Shown piece after piece: positions 9,513-18,100 of a DNA stretch of 62,904 nt. The position numbers were made by a program, and so were the translations under genes. The stretch spans positions 1-62,904 of the forward strand of contig JBFLGC010000010.1 in assembly GCA_041859945.1 (NCBI GenBank), written 5' to 3'. Below the pieces are notes generated by a model that saw only the letters and a list, made by a program, of their open reading frames with translations, made no database searches and was not told the origin of the DNA. Position 1 is the stretch's first letter. Every line of letters starts with the position of its first letter. Source of the stretch: Tetragenococcus sp041859945. Its GTDB lineage: Bacteria > Bacillota > Bacilli > Lactobacillales > Enterococcaceae.

Positions 9513-11613
9513 TGAAGCTAAAAAGCAAGCTGAGAAAATTGTGAACCAAATGACGTTATCAGAAAAAATAGAACAAATAAATTTTAGAGCACCATCCATA
9601 GAAAGGTTAAATATTCCTGAATATAATTACTGGAATGAAGCTTTACATGGAATAGCTCGTGCTGGAGTAGCAACTGTATTTCCCCAGGCAATTGGATTGG
9701 CGGCTATGTTTGATGAAGAGAAAATGCAAGAAATTGGTGACGTTATCTCAACTGAAGGAAGAGCAAAATATAATGAATACAGCAAAGAAGGAGACAGAGA
9801 TATATATAAAGGTTTAACTTATTGGTCACCTAACATTAATATTTTTAGAGATCCTAGATGGGGGAGAGGTCAGGAAACATACGGCGAAGATCCTTATTTA
9901 ACTTCGCGTCTTGGCGTCTCTTTTATTAAAGGCCTTCAAGGAGATGGTGACTACTTAAAACTTGCCGCTTGCGCTAAGCATTTTGCTGTTCATAGTGGTC
10001 CGGAAGCAGACAGACATTCTTTTAATGCTGTTGTTGGAAAAAAGGATTTGTATGAAACTTATCTTCCTGCTTTTCAATCAGCAGTTCAAGAAGCGCATGT
10101 TGAAAGTGTAATGGGAGCTTATAATGCAGTTAATGGGATTCCTGCTTGTGTACAGCCAGTTTTAATAGAAAAAATTTTACGTGAGGATTGGGGCTTTAAA
10201 GGACATGTAGTTTCCGATTATGGAGCCTTGGAAGACATAAATGAAAATCATCATTACACTTCCTCACCAGAAGAAACCATGGCGTTGGCAATGCAAGTAG
10301 GTTGTAATTTGTGTGCAGGAAATATTTCAAAATATCTTACTGAAGCTGTGGATAAAAAGCTAGTCACAGAAAAATCAATTACTGATTCAGTAATCAAGCT
10401 CTATACTACAAGAGTTCGTTTAGGTATGTTTTCTGAAGATAATGTGTATGATGAGATTTCCTATGAAGAAATTGCTTCCAAAGAACATGAGGATTTATCT
10501 TTGCAGGCTGCTAGAAAGTCTATTGTATTATTGAAAAATGATAACTTTTTACCATTGGACAAGCAAAAAATTAACTCAATAGCCGTAATAGGGCCCAATG
10601 CTTCAAGCATAGAAGCATTACAAGGAAATTACTTTGGAACAGCTAGTAGGTATTCAACCTTTTTGACAGGAATCCAAGATGAGTTGAGTCAAGATGGTAT
10701 AAAAATACATTATGCAATGGGTTGTCATCTATTCAATGAACATGCAGAATCCACGTTATCGAAAAAAAATGAACGCGAATCTGAAGCGTTGATTGCTACT
10801 AAGCATTCGGATTTAACGATCATTTGCCTTGGATTAGATCCAACAGTTGAAGGAGAACAAGGTGATTCAGGAAATGTATATGGATCTGGGGATAAAGAGA
10901 ATTTAAGATTACCTGAAGTTCAAGAGAGGTTGCTTAAAAAAGTACTTGATACTGGGAAGCCTGTTATCGCTGTTATCGCTGCTGGTTCTGCCATTAGTTT
11001 AAATGAAATGGAGGATTACTCGAACTTAAAAGCAATTTTACATGTCTGGTATCCTGGTAGCCATGGTGGTGAAGCTCTAGCAGATATATTATTTGGTAGA
11101 ATCAGTCCAAGTGGTAAATTACCAATAACTTTTTATAAAGATGTAAATGAACTACCGCCATTTACTGACTATTCAATGGAAAACAGGACATATCGCTATT
11201 TCACTGGAGAAGTATTATATCCATTTGGTTATGGTTTGACGTATTCAAAAAGTAAACTGAATGATCTAAATATAACTTATAAAAATGATGAACTCATATA
11301 TGTTGAAGTTGAAGTTGAAAATTTAGGAGACAGTTTGATAGAAGAAGTTGTTCAGATATATGCGAAAACGAATGCTGAAGAAGAAGTCCCCAATTGCAAG
11401 TTGATTGCTTTCAAACGAGTTGAGTTGACAGCAAAAGAGAAGAAAACGATATCATTTACCATTGAAAAGAATAGGTTAGACATTGTAGATTCATTGGGAA
11501 ATAGAGTTTCTAAGGGAACACAAGCAGAAATTTATGCCAGTTTTGCTAGCCCATGTGACAAGGCTAAAGAGTTATTAGAAATGGAACCATTGAAAACTAC
11601 GATAAATATTTAA
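9499..11613 (+). CDS. Glycoside hydrolase family 3, beta-xylosidase/beta-glucosidase type
   Basis: This 704-residue cytoplasmic enzyme has the complete GH3 layout. The N-terminal barrel contains YWNEALHGIARAG, WSPNINIFRDPRWGRGQETYGEDP and the KHFAVHSGPEADRH substrate-binding segment; VVSDYGALEDI carries the nucleophile Asp at about residue 247. The second domain follows (AARKSIVLLKND, then GLDPTVEGEQGDSG), and a C-terminal fibronectin-like domain ends the protein (YPFGYGLTYSKSKLNDL). The sequence pattern is that of bacterial beta-xylosidases, which fits the GH67 enzyme and esterase in the same cluster. The start lies inside the end of the GH2 gene behind AAGGAGGAGC, implying translational coupling. 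Confidence 0.9.
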   Translation: MITYSEAKKQAEKIVNQMTLSEKIEQINFRAPSIERLNIPEYNYWNEALHGIARAGVATVFPQAIGLAAMFDEEKMQEIGDVISTEGRAKYNEYSKEGDRDIYKGLTYWSPNINIFRDPRWGRGQETYGEDPYLTSRLGVSFIKGLQGDGDYLKLAACAKHFAVHSGPEADRHSFNAVVGKKDLYETYLPAFQSAVQEAHVESVMGAYNAVNGIPACVQPVLIEKILREDWGFKGHVVSDYGALEDINENHHYTSSPEETMALAMQVGCNLCAGNISKYLTEAVDKKLVTEKSITDSVIKLYTTRVRLGMFSEDNVYDEISYEEIASKEHEDLSLQAARKSIVLLKNDNFLPLDKQKINSIAVIGPNASSIEALQGNYFGTASRYSTFLTGIQDELSQDGIKIHYAMGCHLFNEHAESTLSKKNERESEALIATKHSDLTIICLGLDPTVEGEQGDSGNVYGSGDKENLRLPEVQERLLKKVLDTGKPVIAVIAAGSAISLNEMEDYSNLKAILHVWYPGSHGGEALADILFGRISPSGKLPITFYKDVNELPPFTDYSMENRTYRYFTGEVLYPFGYGLTYSKSKLNDLNITYKNDELIYVEVEVENLGDSLIEEVVQIYAKTNAEEEVPNCKLIAFKRVELTAKEKKTISFTIEKNRLDIVDSLGNRVSKGTQAEIYASFASPCDKAKELLEMEPLKTTINI

Positions 11614-11621
11614 AAAATTTG

Positions 11622-11654
11622 TAGATAGGAGAAACTCGGTGTTTTTCCTATCTA
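11622..11654 (+). other. Stem-loop between GH3 and esterase genes
   Basis: TAGATAGGAGAAAC at 11622-11635 pairs with 11641-11654 over 14 positions with one G-T wobble, around the loop TCGGT. It is not followed by a T run, so it is more likely an mRNA-processing or stabilising hairpin than a strong terminator. Confidence 0.5.
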
Positions 11655-11853
11655 TCTAGTTAGGAAAGTGAAATTATGAATTGGATCGATATTTGGGGTT
11701 ATCAAGAACAAGATTATCGTTCTTGGCCAAGTAAAATAAACAATCAAGAGCAAATTATCAGAATACGCTCCAATTTTAATGCCACAAAATTGAAATTAAA
11801 ATTTTCCAATTTATATGGAGAAACACCACTTTATTTTAAAAAAATAGTATTAC

Positions 11854-13540
11854 CCTGAATGATTTATGAAAAACTGTTGATATTTTTTAAATCGATTTTA
11901 CAAGCGTTATTTATCTCGAAAATCATTCGTTTTTTTATAGATCTCACTTCTATAACTTGTTGTTATTTTATACAATGGAAAGTTTTGCAAAAAAGCGCAT
12001 AAAACCCCCTTGGTATAAAAAAGCTTCAAAAAAAACGGTGTTTTTATAAAGCTGTAGCCATCTCAGATGTTTAATCGCTGAATATTGGCGAGTACATTCC
12101 AGAAAAGTGGATCATATACGTTTGCGCTAGAAAGATGTATTCTGATCTGACGTGCATGTTTAGTGACTTTACCAGCGATATGAAAGAGTCTAAAGCGGAT
12201 AGTATCAATCACAGTGTTCTTTTCTTTTTCTGGAAACGTGAGATGTTTCATAAGATGCATCATATTATAGGCAATAAAACTCAATGCCAATCGAGCAGAA
12301 TTTTCAACAAACGTATGGCTATCTGTTTTTGAAGCAAAGAAGCCCGACTTCATTTCTTTGATAAAATTTTCCATATTTCCACGTTTTTGATAGATCTGAA
12401 AAATCAATTTGGCCGGAAAGTTTTCAAAGCTGGTCACTATAAATTGAAAATCGTCAAAAAGCAGTTTTCCAGCATGGCGTGTTGCTTTTACAGCTACCGT
12501 TCGCGGCTTCTTCCATGATTTTGCTTGATACACAATATTGAAATATTGACTTTCGGTTTTTGTAAAGTCGGAATCTTTCCTATAATATTGCACTCGACTT
12601 TCAGTCATAGCCGTCAGACGTTTGTTTAATTTTAACTTGATGACATATTTTATGTTTTTGTCTTCACACAAATCATAAATGTCTGGTGTGGCAAAGCCAC
12701 TGTCGCCGCGAACCATCAGATAGGGAGCACTCGTCATTTCGCTATAGTGATCGATCATTTCTGCCAGATAATCTTTGGCCCCTGTCGACGTATAGACTTG
12801 ACCACGACGGTTGTGTATATCCAATGCTAAACCGGTAAAACCGTCAAAACAAACGAAGGGATGGAGGCCATAGGCTCCATAATGACTGATATATTGTGCT
12901 TTTTCTTGTTTTCCATAGGTAAAGCAAGCGGTGGAATCTACATCCAGAATGATATTCTGGGTCACTTCGTGATTCATCCATAAATCACCGAGCTCTTTAG
13001 CAACTTGAGAAAGTTGTTCGACATTTTCTGCCGTCAAAGTTTTCAACAACTTAGAAAATGTCGATTGAGAACTAAGCGTTTCTTGTTCTAATGCTTGTTT
13101 AAACAGCTCATCATATTGAATGGTATTGGCATCTCGATCCCTCGAGTAGCCTGCGATCAACTGAAAGAGCCATTGCTTGATGACCTCTAACCACTGATGT
13201 TCTGGTGATTGACGTTTGTCTTCAATGTGAACGCGATTTTTAAGAATTTCATCAAAACCAATCTTTTTGAGAAATTCAGCAACTAACACGATACCAGCAT
13301 CATTTGTCAACGTTCCGCCATCATTGGCTACAAGAATTGTTTTTTTATCATTGAAATACAGTTGTTTTTGGTGTACATTACTAAACATAGAACTCACTCC
13401 TTATTGTTTATGTTTGGTAGCTTTACAATATCACGGAGTGGGTTCTTTTTGTACACCTAACGGGTGATCGTATAAAAGTCTTAAAACGTTGGTAGACCAA
13501 CTGTTTGATATATTTTGTTCAATATCATAAATCATTCAGG
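11854..13540 (-). mobile_element. IS1380-family insertion sequence, complete, 1687 bp
   Basis: Both ends show the perfect 16-bp inverted repeat CCTGAATGATTTATGA. The element is flanked by the 5-bp direct repeat ATTAC at 11849-11853 and 13541-13545, within the duplication size known for this family. One minus-strand transposase fills most of it. The 11859-12062 stretch is non-coding IS sequence. It contains an A/T-rich hairpin around 12027-12055 that may terminate the transposase transcript. Confidence 0.93.
12063..13388 (-). CDS. IS1380-family transposase
   Basis: This is an intact DDE transposase of 441 residues. IILDVDSTACFTYG carries the first catalytic Asp, YLMVRGDSGFATPDIYDLCE the second, and the C-terminal YQKRGNMENFIKEMKSGF the YREK-like signature with the catalytic Glu. 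The N-terminal ANDGGTLTNDAGIVLVAEFL is typical of this family. The frame is open for three more codons upstream, but ATG 13388 sits 8 bases after AAGGAG and is the better start. No damage is visible, so the element is likely competent. Confidence 0.93.
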   Translation of the reverse strand: MFSNVHQKQLYFNDKKTILVANDGGTLTNDAGIVLVAEFLKKIGFDEILKNRVHIEDKRQSPEHQWLEVIKQWLFQLIAGYSRDRDANTIQYDELFKQALEQETLSSQSTFSKLLKTLTAENVEQLSQVAKELGDLWMNHEVTQNIILDVDSTACFTYGKQEKAQYISHYGAYGLHPFVCFDGFTGLALDIHNRRGQVYTSTGAKDYLAEMIDHYSEMTSAPYLMVRGDSGFATPDIYDLCEDKNIKYVIKLKLNKRLTAMTESRVQYYRKDSDFTKTESQYFNIVYQAKSWKKPRTVAVKATRHAGKLLFDDFQFIVTSFENFPAKLIFQIYQKRGNMENFIKEMKSGFFASKTDSHTFVENSARLALSFIAYNMMHLMKHLTFPEKEKNTVIDTIRFRLFHIAGKVTKHARQIRIHLSSANVYDPLFWNVLANIQRLNI

Positions 13541-14560
13541 ATTACGAATATTAAATGAAAAAGGATACCCTATAACTGAGTTTTTTCAAGTGACTAAGGA
13601 TAACCAAAAAAAAATCAAAGTCCCTTGCAAACAAGAAATTTCTTGTAGCGACTGTTTGTCTGTTCCTTTAAAAATTGGAGAAATTATTGAAATAAGGACA
13701 TACTTAAATCAAGAAACAATACTAACAAGTGGCTTAGTGAGTTATTCACGTCTACAACAAGAAATTTTAAATTATGACTATAAAACTGGTAAAAATAATA
13801 ATAATTTTATCGATCAAAAATCATGCTTTAGAATGGTAAAAGAAAACTCACGGATGTTTTTTATTTATGGATTAGCTGGTGTTTTAGGTTATGCTTCAGA
13901 AAATAAAACTATTGTGGCATTTGGTGATTCATTAACGCAACAAGGTTTTTGGATAGACCATTTAAAAAATCGATTGATCAAAGAAAACTATAATAACATA
14001 TCCGTAATCAATAAAGGCATCGGAGGAGGTAGAATTTTAAATGATACGGATCCAAATGTTGATTCATTTCAAAGACATGGCAGGTCAGGAGTAAAGAGAT
14101 TTTTAAATAATGTATTTGAGCCCCTAAGAACCGATGGTATCATAGTATTCCATGGAATAAATGACGTTTTAGGTGTTGAAAACAGCAAAGAAATACCTTG
14201 TTTGTATGAAAAGATAATAGCAGCGCTGATTTTTTATGAAGAAGAAGCACATTTACGGGGGGTCCCTATATTTATCGCAACTTTATTGCCATTAAACCAA
14301 AATTCTGGGATGTTTTCTGAAAATGGAGAAAAATTGAGAAAAATGGTGAACCAGTGGATACTAAGTAATAACAAGTATAATGGGGTCTTTAATTTTAGTA
14401 AAGCAGTCGAGGATCCTCAAAAAAGGAATAACTTAAAAAGAATATTTGATTGTGGGGATGGTCTCCATCTCTCAAGTGAAGGAGGAAAAGCTGTAGCCCA
14501 ATCTATTGATTTAGATTTGATCATTGAAACAATAAATAGAAAGGAATATTGATATAGTGG

Positions 14561-15220
14561 ATGGTTTATAATTTTTTGGGGGAATTTTTCAGTACATTCT
14601 TACTTCTTTTACTTGGGATCGGATTATGTATTAGAGATTCAAAATTAACACGTATCAAAATATCCTCATATTGGGGGTTAGGTATTTATATAGGTTCTAT
14701 TGTGGGTAGTTGGTTTGGTTCTTCTAAAATGAATATAGTTTTTTTACTTTTAGACTTTATGAATGAGAAAATTTCATTTATCATTTTTTTAATAAAATTA
14801 ATTGGAGAAATTTTTGGAGCAATATTTGCAACTCTGATTATTTTAAAAAATTCAAGAAAAATAAATACTGAAATAAACGATTTTGCTGCCTTAGCATCTA
14901 TAAATAGCAACAGTAAGGCATTTATCTTAGAAGCAGTGAGCACTTTTTCTATGATTGTGACAAGCAATCTTCTAGACTCTTTTATTTATCCAACATTAAA
15001 GCCTATCATGATGAGTTTATATATGAGCTTGTTAATATTTTGGCTTTGTCCAATAACTGGTGCATCATTTAATCCAATTAGAGATTTTGTTCCAAGAGTT
15101 ACTTTCGTTTTTTGGGAAAATAACTATAATAATTTCCATAGAAGTATCTTATCCTCTAATGTTGCACCCTTACTGAGTACCTTTGTATATATTGTTTTAA
15201 AACAACATTTTAGGTCGTGA
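14561..15220 (+). CDS. Divergent aquaporin/glycerol-facilitator-like (MIP family) channel
   Basis: This 219-residue integral membrane protein has about six hydrophobic helices and the MIP layout. GEFFSTFLLLLLGIG corresponds to the first helix and GASFNPIRDFVPR to the second half-helix of GlpF (NPARDFGPR). The first pore motif, normally NPA, reads NIV (SSKMNIVFLL), and the second reads NPI. The channel may therefore have altered selectivity or be degenerating. It begins 8 bases after the esterase gene with only a weak ribosome binding site, so it may depend on translation of the upstream gene. A channel for a small product such as acetate or a polyol is conceivable but unproven. Confidence 0.7.
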   Translation: MVYNFLGEFFSTFLLLLLGIGLCIRDSKLTRIKISSYWGLGIYIGSIVGSWFGSSKMNIVFLLLDFMNEKISFIIFLIKLIGEIFGAIFATLIILKNSRKINTEINDFAALASINSNSKAFILEAVSTFSMIVTSNLLDSFIYPTLKPIMMSLYMSLLIFWLCPITGASFNPIRDFVPRVTFVFWENNYNNFHRSILSSNVAPLLSTFVYIVLKQHFRS

Positions 15221-15224
15221 TAAA

Positions 15225-16007
15225 ATGATTAAATTAGAAAATTATCAGTATGGTAAACGACTATCTTTTTCACAGTATCATACTGAGTCGTTGAATTATG
15301 CAGAACACATACATCGAAATTTTGAAATCATTTTTTGTATTCGAGGTACCATACAGGTGATGATTAATCAAAAATATTATTTATTGACTGAGGGAGATAC
15401 TATTTTAGTCCTACCATATCATGCACATAAAATTAAAACGATTGGATCATCGTATACGGATATTTTCATTTTTTCGCCAGAATATGTGGAAGATTTTTAT
15501 GATAAAATGGATGGGTATACTATCGACAAACCAATTATATTTCTTAAATCACATGAAATCAAAAAGCTATATCAACCGTTATTCAAGACGGATTCTTTCT
15601 TTTTGAGGAAAGCTGCAGTTTATTATCTGATTTACCTCTTTGAAAGCAATACAAAGTATATTCGACTCAAGAAAAATCAGCAACTCACAACAAAAATTTT
15701 ATATTATTTAGAACAACATTTTCACGAAAATGTGACTTTAGAAGATTTAAGTGATCATCTGGGGTTCAGTAGTGTTTATATATCCAAGATCATATCTTCT
15801 CAATTAAATAGTTCGTTTCCTCTTTTATTAAATACATTGAGAGTCAACCATGCTTGTTATTTATTAACTAATACCGAAGAAAATATATCATGTATTTCAA
15901 AAAAATCTGGTTTTACAAATACACGCACCTTTAATAGAAATTTCCAGTTGAATATTGGACACACACCAAAAGAGTACCGCCAAAATGCTAAAAATAATAA
16001 TGTTTAA
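15225..16007 (+). CDS. AraC-family transcriptional regulator
   Basis: This 260-residue protein has an N-terminal cupin-like sensor domain (HIHRNFEIIFCIRGTIQVMINQKYYLLTEGD, about residues 27-57). Its C-terminal DNA-binding domain has two helix-turn-helix units (LEDLSDHLGFSSVYISKIISSQ and ISCISKKSGFTNTRTFNRNFQ) and the family's closing GHTPKEYRQ. It is the last gene of the xylan island, directly after the channel gene, and ends at a strong terminator. Regulators of this kind next to glycan operons usually activate them when the sugar is present, so I infer that it controls the genes upstream. The frame looks intact. Confidence 0.9.
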   Translation: MIKLENYQYGKRLSFSQYHTESLNYAEHIHRNFEIIFCIRGTIQVMINQKYYLLTEGDTILVLPYHAHKIKTIGSSYTDIFIFSPEYVEDFYDKMDGYTIDKPIIFLKSHEIKKLYQPLFKTDSFFLRKAAVYYLIYLFESNTKYIRLKKNQQLTTKILYYLEQHFHENVTLEDLSDHLGFSSVYISKIISSQLNSSFPLLLNTLRVNHACYLLTNTEENISCISKKSGFTNTRTFNRNFQLNIGHTPKEYRQNAKNNNV

Positions 16008-16127
16008 CCCGATAGTGCTAATTTAGCAGATGATCAATGTTTAGATTTTATCATGTCAAATTTTTTTGCATCGGAAGTGAGTAAATTTATGTGGTTTTCC
16101 TTATTATCGATTGAATGGCGTGCTTCA

Positions 16128-16181
16128 AAAAGCAGCGAATAGTCTCTTTAAAAAAGAGCCTATTCGCTGCTTTACTTTTTT
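16128..16181 (+). terminator. Intrinsic terminator after the AraC gene
   Basis: AAAGCAGCGAATAG pairs with CTATTCGCTGCTTT around TCTCTTTAAAAAAGAGC, itself partly paired, followed by TACTTTTTT. This closes the xylan island transcript. Confidence 0.85.
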
Positions 16182-16220
16182 AACATCAGTAATAATTTTT
16201 TCAAAATGATACTATGTCAG

Positions 16221-16366
16221 TTATATTTTTTTAAACACCAGATGAACACCACCATCGTCTAATTTTTTAGCTGTGGTAAAGCTGAAGGTATCGTCAATAT
16301 ACTTTCCTAAGGTATTAAAGGCGGCTTTGGTTTTAGGATCGCCATTGACATGAGGGGCGACGACTA
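16221..16366 (-). pseudogene. Orphan C-terminal coding remnant of unknown family
   Basis: On the minus strand a frame reads VVAPHVNGDPKTKAAFNTLG, continues KYIDDTFSFTTAKKLDDGGV and ends HLVFKKI before TAA at 16221-16223. It has no start of its own and is abutted directly by the broken SDR gene, in a different frame from the SDR fragment. Its composition looks like genuine coding sequence, but I do not recognise the family. The arrangement suggests a deletion that fused the 5' part of one gene to the 3' part of another. Confidence 0.45.
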
Positions 16367-16850
16367 AAGAAATTTCCTAGTATAATTTATGACGCTGGCT
16401 TTAGCGGCCGAGTAGGCTTGTGATTTCGGGGCGCCAACCACTCCTAAAATAGAACTCATATTAATCACACTGGCCGGTGTTTTTTGTTTTTCCATTTGAG
16501 CCACCACATACTTATTTGTCAAGACAACACCTGTCAAATCGATGGCAATGACTTTTTCCCAGTTGTCTTCATCTAGGTCAGAAACAGGGGCTTTCTTTTC
16601 CGTCACGCCTACATTAGCAACTAAAATATCGATTTTCCCAAACTTAGACACAATGGCTGCAACTGTTTGTTCAATCGAATCGGAACGTGTCACATCCATT
16701 TCAAAAAAATCCAACTCTTCTTCAGGGGCCACAAGATCACAAACAATCGATCGCTCTAGCTCCTTCTTCCATAAACTTTTTCACGATCGCCAGTCCGATC
16801 CCAGAAGACCCGCCCGTCACCACAGCTACTTTATTTTCTAATCGCTTCAT
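16364..16850 (-). pseudogene. Short-chain dehydrogenase/reductase, frameshifted and C-terminally truncated
   Basis: The start at 16850 (ATG after GGGGTGG) reads MKRLENKVAVVTGGSSGIG, the Rossmann nucleotide-binding motif of SDR enzymes. It then runs out of frame at a TGA near 16738. A second frame continues with the expected SDR sequence: FFEMDVTRSDS, DILVANVGVTEK, VINMSSILGVVG and the catalytic AYSAAKASVINYT (Tyr and Lys present). It ends abruptly at 16364 without the C-terminal third. One frameshift plus loss of the 3' end make this a dead gene. It encoded an NAD(P)-dependent oxidoreductase of unknown substrate. Confidence 0.85.
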
Positions 16851-17059
16851 AAAAAAAGCCACCCCATAAATTTAACTACACTGTGATCCTAGGCCAGCCT
16901 TACTTGTTTTGCAACTAAAATAGGAGCGGTTTAATGATTTTGTGCATTGGAAGTTTCTTAAAATAGATCCATATATTGTAAGATAAAGAGAGACTTTTTT
17001 AATTTTAAATACCTCTTGCTCGTTATTTTTATTGTTTTAAAATATTTTTGAAATTCTGC
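16851..17059. other. AT-rich intergenic stretch
   Basis: I see no gene, clear hairpin or repeat here. It separates the SDR remnant from the promoter of the second carbohydrate island. Confidence 0.5.
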
Positions 17060-17090
17060 TTGACGTGGGAACATTCCCACATTGTATAGT
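17060..17090 (+). promoter_or_regulatory. Promoter of second carbohydrate island with operator-like palindrome in the spacer
   Basis: A -35 box TTGACG (17060-17065) is followed 17 bases later by TGTATA (17083-17088), or 19 bases later by TATAGT (17085-17090). GTGGGAA-CA-TTCCCAC (17065-17080) is a perfect 7+7 palindrome that fills the spacer, an ideal site for a repressor to block RNA polymerase. The core TGGGAACATTCCCA has the TG...CA edges and 14-bp size of LacI-family operators, although the centre is CA rather than CG. A LacI-type regulator ends the same island, so it is the natural candidate. Confidence 0.65.
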
Positions 17091-17147
17091 GAGGATGAAA
17101 TTATTAAAACCGCTTTCTCACATAGCTTGTTAAATGGAGGGATATCA

Positions 17148-18086
17148 ATGGAAAAAACAAATTCTAAAAAAGGGAAGGGAATTGGACGACAAAAATTTCG
17201 AAATCAATTGGGTTTGCAATCGATGATCATTCCAGGGGTCATCTTTATCATCATCTTCAATTTTTTACCAATCTACGGTATTACCATAGCTTTTAAACAA
17301 TATACCGTTATTGACAGTTTTGAAAGCGCGCCCTGGGTAGGATGGGAAAATTTCAAAATTATTTTGAATGATAAGTTCTTCTGGCGTTCTGTCTACAACA
17401 CGTTAGGAATCAGCTTTCTTAAATTACTCGTAGGGTTTATCTTGCCTATCATTCTTGCGATCATGATCTATGAATTGAGACAAGGACCGTTTAAAAAACT
17501 GGTTCAAACGATTTCTTATATGCCATACTTTCTTTCTTGGATCGTTTTAGGAGGGATGTTGATCAACTGGTTATCAACAAAAGGCTTACTCAATACCATA
17601 CTTTCTGGGATTGGCTTACCGATCAAAAATCAAAATTACCTCTTAAGTGAAGGAAAGTATTGGTGGGTAGCCGTTTTGTCGGATATTTGGAAGAATACCG
17701 GCTGGGGAACGATCCTTTATTTGGCGTCAATGGCAAAAATCGACCCGTCCTATTATGAAGCAGCAAAGATTGATGGCGCTACTCGCATGCAACAAATTTT
17801 TAAAATAACCGTTCCCATGATCAAAAATATCATTAGCTTGAATTTGATTTTAACCATCAGTGGTTTATTGGGATCAAATCTTGATCAAACCTTAGTTTTA
17901 ATGAATTCTCAAAACTCTGGACGTGCTGAAGTTATCAATTCTTATGTTTATCGCATGGGGATGTCTCAAGGTGATTTTTCTTATGCAACAGCTGTCGGCC
18001 TTGGAGTATCCGTTGTTTCCGTGATCCTTTTAGCTTCAGCCAACGCCTTAACGAAAAAAATGAATGACAATACATCTGTACTATAG
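17148..18086 (+). CDS. Carbohydrate ABC transporter permease, LplB family
   Basis: This is an integral-membrane permease of 312 residues, paralogous to the one at 219 (shared PIYGITIAFKQY-like start, SYMPYFLSW, NTGWGTILYLA). The EAA loop reads EAAKIDGATRMQQ. The frame is open for 22 codons upstream, but ATG 17148 follows AATGGAGGG with good spacing and is preferred. It is the first gene after the palindrome-bearing promoter and forms an importer with the next two genes. An ATPase must be supplied from elsewhere in the genome. Confidence 0.92.
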   Translation: MEKTNSKKGKGIGRQKFRNQLGLQSMIIPGVIFIIIFNFLPIYGITIAFKQYTVIDSFESAPWVGWENFKIILNDKFFWRSVYNTLGISFLKLLVGFILPIILAIMIYELRQGPFKKLVQTISYMPYFLSWIVLGGMLINWLSTKGLLNTILSGIGLPIKNQNYLLSEGKYWWVAVLSDIWKNTGWGTILYLASMAKIDPSYYEAAKIDGATRMQQIFKITVPMIKNIISLNLILTISGLLGSNLDQTLVLMNSQNSGRAEVINSYVYRMGMSQGDFSYATAVGLGVSVVSVILLASANALTKKMNDNTSVL

Positions 18087-18100
18087 AAAGGAGGCATATT

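Larger units (their letters stand above)
11676..14552 (+). pseudogene. SGNH-family carbohydrate esterase, interrupted by IS1380-family element
   Basis: The gene lies in two pieces, 11676-11853 and 13546-14552. Joining them gives exactly 1185 bases, a 394-residue protein with no stop. The first 150 residues or so form an N-terminal beta-rich domain, as in two-domain acetylesterases. The rest is the SGNH hydrolase: block I AFGDSLTQQG holds the catalytic Ser, followed by NKGIGGGR, then FHGINDV, and finally CGDGLHLS with the catalytic Asp and His. Family members often deacetylate xylo-oligosaccharides, which fits the cluster, but the substrate is inferred. No signal peptide is present. The ATG follows TTAGGAAAGTG. 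The insertion removes the first 59 codons from the catalytic domain. Confidence 0.88.

Noticed and set aside
13267..13467. Small plus-strand frame over the start of the IS1380 transposase
   Set aside because: It is antisense to the transposase N-terminus, crosses its ribosome site and has no features of its own.
16008..16142. 45-codon in-frame extension after the AraC stop
   Set aside because: It runs into the terminator hairpin, shows no known motif, and the AraC protein already ends normally at GHTPKEYRQ. It is most likely chance.
17082..17147. Upstream extension of the LplB-type permease to 17082
   Set aside because: That start would lie inside the promoter (-10 box). ATG 17148 has a proper GGAGGG site and matches the family N-terminus.
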